Part shown: positions 60,506-64,000 of the stretch, in pieces
How positions within the stretch are numbered: position 1 is the stretch's first letter
How the letters are laid out: each line of letters opens with the position of its first letter
Assembly: GCF_009708075.1 (NCBI RefSeq)
Contig: NZ_WMBT01000002.1
Location: 310,001 to 374,000, forward strand
Length of the DNA stretch: 64,000 bases
From: Paracoccus lichenicola
GTDB taxonomy: Bacteria; Pseudomonadota; Alphaproteobacteria; Rhodobacterales; Rhodobacteraceae
Direction: 5' to 3'
Notes under the pieces: model-generated
Told to the model about the DNA's origin: nothing
What the model saw: the letters and a program-made list of their open reading frames with translations, nothing else
The model's database searches: none
Program-made: the position numbers and the translations under genes

Positions 60506-61092
60506 TGCAAGGCTCCCTTCATGCGGCTGTCCACCGCCTGATCGACCGCGGCCTGATCGACCACGCCGCCAAAGGTGCGGACCAGTTCGGCGGTGACATC
60601 GCGGGCAACCTCGCGGGCGTCGGTGTCGGCGCTGTCGCGGATTTGCCGGATGCGTCCTTCCGATTCCGACACGCGCGCGGCGATCTCGGCATCGGCATGG
60701 GCGATGGCGGCGTCCAGTTCCTTCTGGATCTCGGCGCGGTTCGCCGCGACGATCTTGCCCGCCTCGGCGCGGGCGTCGGCCAGCGCCTTGTCATAGGCGG
60801 CCTCGGCCTCTTTCGCCTTCAGCTTGAATTCCTCGGCAGCCATCAGGTCGCCGGTGATGGCGCCCTGGCGGTCCGACAGGACGGCGCCGATGCGCGGCAG
60901 CGCGACCTTGGCGACGACCCAGTAAAGAACGACCATGGCGACGACCAGCCAGAAGATCTGGTTCCCGAAGGAGGTCAGATCAAGCTGGGGCAGACCCGTG
61001 GCCGTCTCGGTCTCGCCATGCGCGACAGAGCTTGCCACGCTTTCGGTATGTTCGGCCGCGGTATGGGCGGCCTCTTGCAACAGGCTGATCAT
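60502..61092 (-). CDS. ATP synthase F0 subunit b'
   Basis: Second, diverged b subunit (AtpG/AtpX, b') of the photosynthetic and alphaproteobacterial type. The 196-residue product has an N-terminal extension (about 35 residues, GLPQLDLTSFGNQ before the membrane), a membrane segment near 45-63 (IFWLVVAMVVLYWVVAK) and a charged stalk. The start at 61092 is the conserved one; the open frame upstream is intergenic. Confidence 0.93.
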   Translation of the reverse strand: MISLLQEAAHTAAEHTESVASSVAHGETETATGLPQLDLTSFGNQIFWLVVAMVVLYWVVAKVALPRIGAVLSDRQGAITGDLMAAEEFKLKAKEAEAAYDKALADARAEAGKIVAANRAEIQKELDAAIAHADAEIAARVSESEGRIRQIRDSADTDAREVARDVTAELVRTFGGVVDQAAVDQAVDSRMKGALQ

Positions 61093-61165
61093 GTCCAAAC
61101 CCCTGGCCTTGAAAGTCACGAAGGGGCGGGGCAGAACCCCACCCCGCCGCAAGGATGGCTTGGGA

Positions 61166-61402
61166 TCAGACCGCGAACATCAGCAGAAGCGCGACCAGGA
61201 ACGAGAAGATCCCCAGGGCTTCGGCAAAGGCCATGCCGATGAACAGCGTGGCGGTCTGGCCGGCGGCGGCCGAGGGGTTGCGGAGCGCGCCCGACAGGAA
61301 GTTGCCGGCGACGTTGCCCACACCGATGGCGGCCCCGCCCATGCCGATGGCGGTCAGGCCGACGCCGATGTACTGGCCCAGTTCTCCGATATTGCCTTCC
61401 AT
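61166..61402 (-). CDS. atpE: ATP synthase F0 subunit c
   Basis: Proton-carrying c-ring subunit, 78 residues, two membrane helices. First helix glycine-rich ([21 protein letters not shown]), polar loop ALRNPS, second helix with the essential acid in [13 protein letters not shown] (Glu near residue 59). Flanked by 58- and 73-base gaps, which often carry signals for extra c expression; nothing striking was seen in them. Confidence 0.96.
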   Translation of the reverse strand: MEGNIGELGQYIGVGLTAIGMGGAAIGVGNVAGNFLSGALRNPSAAAGQTATLFIGMAFAEALGIFSFLVALLLMFAV

Positions 61403-61460
61403 GATGATGCTCCTTGCGGTTGGAAGTTGTGGATTGGGGTGATGACCTGTGCAGCCGGGC

Positions 61461-62240
61461 CTAGTGCGACGGATGCAGCGCGTCCTTGAGGTAAACGCAG
61501 GTCAGGATGGTAAAGACATAGGCCTGGATGAAGGCCACGAGGATCTCGAAGGCATACATGCCCACGACCGCCAGGATCGAGACGGGGGTGACAAGCGCGC
61601 CCAGACCGGGATTGATCAGGATCAGCGCCGCAAATCCCGCGAAGACCTTGATCACGGCGTGACCGGCGATCATGTTGCCGGCAAGTCGGATGGACAGGCT
61701 GAGGGGCCGCACGAAATAGCTGATCACCTCGATCACGGCCAGCACCGGGCGGATCGCCAGGGGCGCCGAGCGGACCCAGAACAGGTCCAGGAAATGCGTG
61801 CCGTTCTTGACGAAGCCGATGATCGTCACCGTCAGGAACACCGCCAGCGCCAGAACGCCCGTCACCGCGATATGCGAGGTCACGGTAAAGGCCATCGGCA
61901 GCAGGCCCAGGAAGTTGGCGAAGACGACGAACATGAACAGCGTCATGATGTAGGGAAAGTATTTCAGCCCGTCCTTGCCCGCGATGTCGCCCACCATCTT
62001 GTGGATCATGCCATAGGCCATCTCGGCCATGGACTGGCTGCGGTTCGGGACGATGGCGCGGCCGCGCGTGCCCAGCACCAGCAGGGCCAGCGTGGCCAGC
62101 ACGATGGCTGCCAGCCACAGCGTCACGTTGGTGGGCGTGTACCAGTGGACCGGCCCGTCGCTGAACAGCGGGCGCACGATGAACTGATCCATCGGGTGGA
62201 AAGACAGGCCGGTTGCCTCGCCATGCGCTTCTGTCGCCAC
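61461..62240 (-). CDS. atpB: ATP synthase F0 subunit a
   Basis: Proton-channel subunit a, 259 residues with five to six membrane helices. The essential Arg lies in [20 protein letters not shown] near residue 180. The start is taken as GTG at 62240 (read Met, then [19 protein letters not shown]), because AGAGGGA precedes it and the atpI stop lies two bases upstream. The next in-frame ATG (in HPMDQF) would cut conserved sequence. Confidence 0.92.
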   Translation of the reverse strand: MATEAHGEATGLSFHPMDQFIVRPLFSDGPVHWYTPTNVTLWLAAIVLATLALLVLGTRGRAIVPNRSQSMAEMAYGMIHKMVGDIAGKDGLKYFPYIMTLFMFVVFANFLGLLPMAFTVTSHIAVTGVLALAVFLTVTIIGFVKNGTHFLDLFWVRSAPLAIRPVLAVIEVISYFVRPLSLSIRLAGNMIAGHAVIKVFAGFAALILINPGLGALVTPVSILAVVGMYAFEILVAFIQAYVFTILTCVYLKDALHPSH

Positions 62241-62242
62241 GA

Positions 62243-62590
62243 TCAGTCCCTCTCGTCGGTGCCCGGCGTCTCGCCGGACGTGCTGCCAAGTTCGGCTGCC
62301 GTGCGCATCATCGCCTTGATGCCGGCCACGAAGCCGAGAAGTATGAACAGGATCAGCATGACCGGCAGGGTGCCGAACAGCCAATCCAACCCGTATCCGA
62401 CCGCGGCGCCCAGCATGATGCCGGCGACGATCTCGGTGACCATGCGCCAGGCGACATGCGCCTTGTCATAGCCCGCCATCGGCATGTTCGCCTCTGGCTT
62501 GGAGGTCAACCTGGACAGCCGTTGCTCCAGTTCGCGCAGGCGGGCGGCATCAGCCTCCTTGTCCGCGTCGTTCCGAGGCCCTTCGGCCAT
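62243..62590 (-). CDS. atpI: AtpI, ATP synthase assembly protein
   Basis: Helps assemble the c-ring and may carry magnesium. The 115-residue product has a charged N-terminal ~40 residues and two membrane helices ([41 protein letters not shown]). First gene of atpI-B-E-F'-F. Its start at 62590 is followed upstream by about 200 bases to the divergent ArsR gene; no specific promoter was identified. Confidence 0.9.
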   Translation of the reverse strand: MAEGPRNDADKEADAARLRELEQRLSRLTSKPEANMPMAGYDKAHVAWRMVTEIVAGIMLGAAVGYGLDWLFGTLPVMLILFILLGFVAGIKAMMRTAAELGSTSGETPGTDERD

Positions 62591-62796
62591 CTGTCACGCC
62601 CCCGTGTATCGGTTGCCGGGTGTCTAGGGTGGAACGCGGCCCAAGTCAAGCAAGTGGAACCACATCGCAAGCCATTGATAATGATCGTTCTTCCTGACCG
62701 CCCCCTTTGGCCCTTCCGCTTGCAATCCCCCTTGCGCCCGGACATCATTCAACCGCGCAGTTGACCATTCCCGCCATTCCGCGCCATGAAGTGCCG

Positions 62797-63144
62797 ATGA
62801 ACACCCCCTCGCCCGACCGGCTGGACCTGATCTTCGCGGCCCTGGCCGACCCCACGCGGCGGCGCGTCCTGTCCATGCTGCTCGAGGACGACATGGCCGT
62901 CAGCGACGTGGCCGCGCCCTTCGCCATGAGCCTTGCCGCGATCTCCAAGCACCTCGCGGTCCTTGCGGCGGCGGGGCTGATCCGGCAGGAACGCCGGGGC
63001 CGGATCACCTGGTGCAAGCTGGACCCCGACGGGATGCGCGCGGCCTCGGTCTGGATGGAGGGCTTCGGGCAGTTCGACCCGGTGGACCTCGACGATTTCG
63101 AACGTTTCCTGGAAGCCGAGATGCAAAGCTGGACCCGCGAATGA
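62797..63144 (+). CDS. ArsR-family transcriptional regulator
   Basis: A 115-residue winged-helix regulator of the ArsR family (LDLIFAALADPTRRRVLSML at the start; AISKHLAVLAAAGLIRQERRGRITWCKL is the recognition helix and wing). There is no thiol metal site such as CxC, so it is probably not a metal sensor and belongs with the SdpR-like or general HTH ArsR group. The ATG at 62797 is the conserved start. Overlaps the PfkB gene by four bases, so likely controls it or acts with it. Confidence 0.9.
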   Translation: MNTPSPDRLDLIFAALADPTRRRVLSMLLEDDMAVSDVAAPFAMSLAAISKHLAVLAAAGLIRQERRGRITWCKLDPDGMRAASVWMEGFGQFDPVDLDDFERFLEAEMQSWTRE

Positions 63145-64000
63145 CCACCCAACCCGACATCCTGTGCATCGGCGCGATGCTGTGGGACGTGATCGGCCGC
63201 GCACCGCGCCGCATGGCGCCGGGTGCCGACGTGCCGGGGCGCATCCGCCACATCCCCGGCGGCGTGGCGCTGAACGTCGCGGTCGCGCTGGCCCGCCGGG
63301 GGTTGCGCCCCGCCGTCCTGTCCGCCGTGGGCCGCGACCCCGAAGGCTGCGCCCTGGTGGCCGAGGCCGAACGGCTGGGCGTCGTCACCGCGCATCTGGC
63401 GCGCGACACCGGCCTGCCCACCGACACCTACATGGGGATCGAGGACAGCGAGGGCCTGATCGCCGCCATCGCCGATGTCCACAGCCTGGAGGACGCGGGC
63501 ACCGCGATCCTTGCGGCCCTGGACGGCGCGCTTGCCGACTGGACCGCCCCGGTGGTGCTGGACGGCAACCTGACTGCCGATCTGCTGGACGCCATTTCCC
63601 GCGACCCGCGCCTGGCCCGTGCCGATCTGCGCGTGGTCCCCGCCAGCCCCGGCAAGGCCGAGCGTCTGGAACCCCTGATCGCCGCCCGCCGCGGCTGCTT
63701 CTATCTCAACCGGCTCGAGGCCGAGATCCTCGCGGGCCGCGCCTGCCCCGATGCCGCCACCGCCGCGCAGGCCGTGGTGGCGCGCGGCGCGGCCCGCGTC
63801 CTCGTGACCGACGGTCCCCATCCCGTGGCCTGTGCGATGGCGGGCGCGACCACGCTGACCTTTGCCCCGCCCGTCGTCACCGTGGCCCGCGTGACCGGCG
63901 CGGGCGACTGTTTCCTGGCGGCGCATCTGGCAGCCGAACTGGCGGGGCAATCCCGCGAGGCGGCTCTGCGCCAAGCGGTGGAAGCCGCCGCCGCCCATGT
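63141..64000 (+). CDS. PfkB-family carbohydrate kinase, partial (cut by right edge)
   Basis: About 286 residues of a PfkB sugar or nucleoside kinase are visible. PDILCIGAMLWDVIGRA opens the chain, IPGGVALNVAVALARRG near 45 is the first signature, and VTGAGDCFLAAHLA near 255 the second with the catalytic Asp. The start pattern (CIGAMLWDVIGRA) recalls pseudouridine kinases, which are usually followed by a pseudouridine-5'-phosphate glycosidase; that neighbour would lie past the window. Substrate uncertain. Coupled to the ArsR gene by an ATGA overlap. Confidence 0.88.
   Translation, partial: MTTQPDILCIGAMLWDVIGRAPRRMAPGADVPGRIRHIPGGVALNVAVALARRGLRPAVLSAVGRDPEGCALVAEAERLGVVTAHLARDTGLPTDTYMGIEDSEGLIAAIADVHSLEDAGTAILAALDGALADWTAPVVLDGNLTADLLDAISRDPRLARADLRVVPASPGKAERLEPLIAARRGCFYLNRLEAEILAGRACPDAATAAQAVVARGAARVLVTDGPHPVACAMAGATTLTFAPPVVTVARVTGAGDCFLAAHLAAELAGQSREAALRQAVEAAAAH

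Noticed and set aside
1..64000. CRISPR array, insertion sequence, rRNA operon or replication origin
   Set aside because: No regularly spaced direct repeats, transposase motifs, rRNA-like stretches or DnaA-box clusters were seen on reading both strands.

Overview
The window is GC-rich, densely packed, and reads as a chromosomal segment of an alphaproteobacterium of the Rhodobacteraceae, most likely Paracoccus or a close relative. Three things point there: a beta-hydroxyaspartate cycle locus laid out as bhcR/bhcABCD (the arrangement described in Paracoccus denitrificans), a full Rhodobacter-type gene transfer agent (GTA) cluster next to cysE, and an F0 operon atpI-B-E-F'-F. The species is inferred, not proven.

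Layout. (1) 1-11.5 kb and 17.4-21.3 kb: purine catabolism. guaD (cut by the left edge) and xdhABC convert guanine and hypoxanthine/xanthine to urate. puuD, hiuH and a fused uraD-puuE protein carry urate to allantoate. allE acts on ureidoglycine. Two NCS2 permeases and an 8-oxoguanine deaminase supply purines. A LysR regulator is divergent from xdhA. (2) 11.5-16.8 kb, between the two purine blocks: bhcABCD and the IclR-type bhcR, which convert two glyoxylate into oxaloacetate. Purine breakdown ends in glyoxylate plus urea, so the region reads as one purine-to-oxaloacetate route. Allantoate amidohydrolase and ureidoglycolate lyase are not in the window. (3) 16.8-17.4 kb: a ParDE-type toxin-antitoxin pair.

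(4) 21.3-39.2 kb: housekeeping genes: M32 carboxypeptidase, ctaA, trmJ-like, thiE-like, purN/purM, a CAT-anticodon tRNA (probably Ile2), an hsp20 with a candidate ROSE-type RNA thermometer, MFS transporter, alpha/beta hydrolase, zapA, hisB-hisH, a Hint-domain protein, a periplasmic 5'-nucleotidase, pyrD and cysE.

(5) 39.3-54.0 kb, all on the minus strand: the GTA structural cluster in canonical order from small terminase to the giant baseplate protein, followed by a DUF2793 protein. There is no integrase, replication or lysis gene, so this is a GTA and not a prophage. Its intergenic gaps hold strong inverted repeats: before terS, between terL and portal, between protease and capsid, and after capsid.

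(6) 54.2-64 kb: an unrecognised helical protein bounded by two terminators, mltG-fabF, adenosine kinase, nth, an OmpA-like lipoprotein, the F0 ATP synthase genes, and an ArsR regulator with a PfkB kinase cut by the right edge.

No gene-free stretch exceeds 300 bases. No CRISPR array, insertion sequence, rRNA gene or replication origin was seen.
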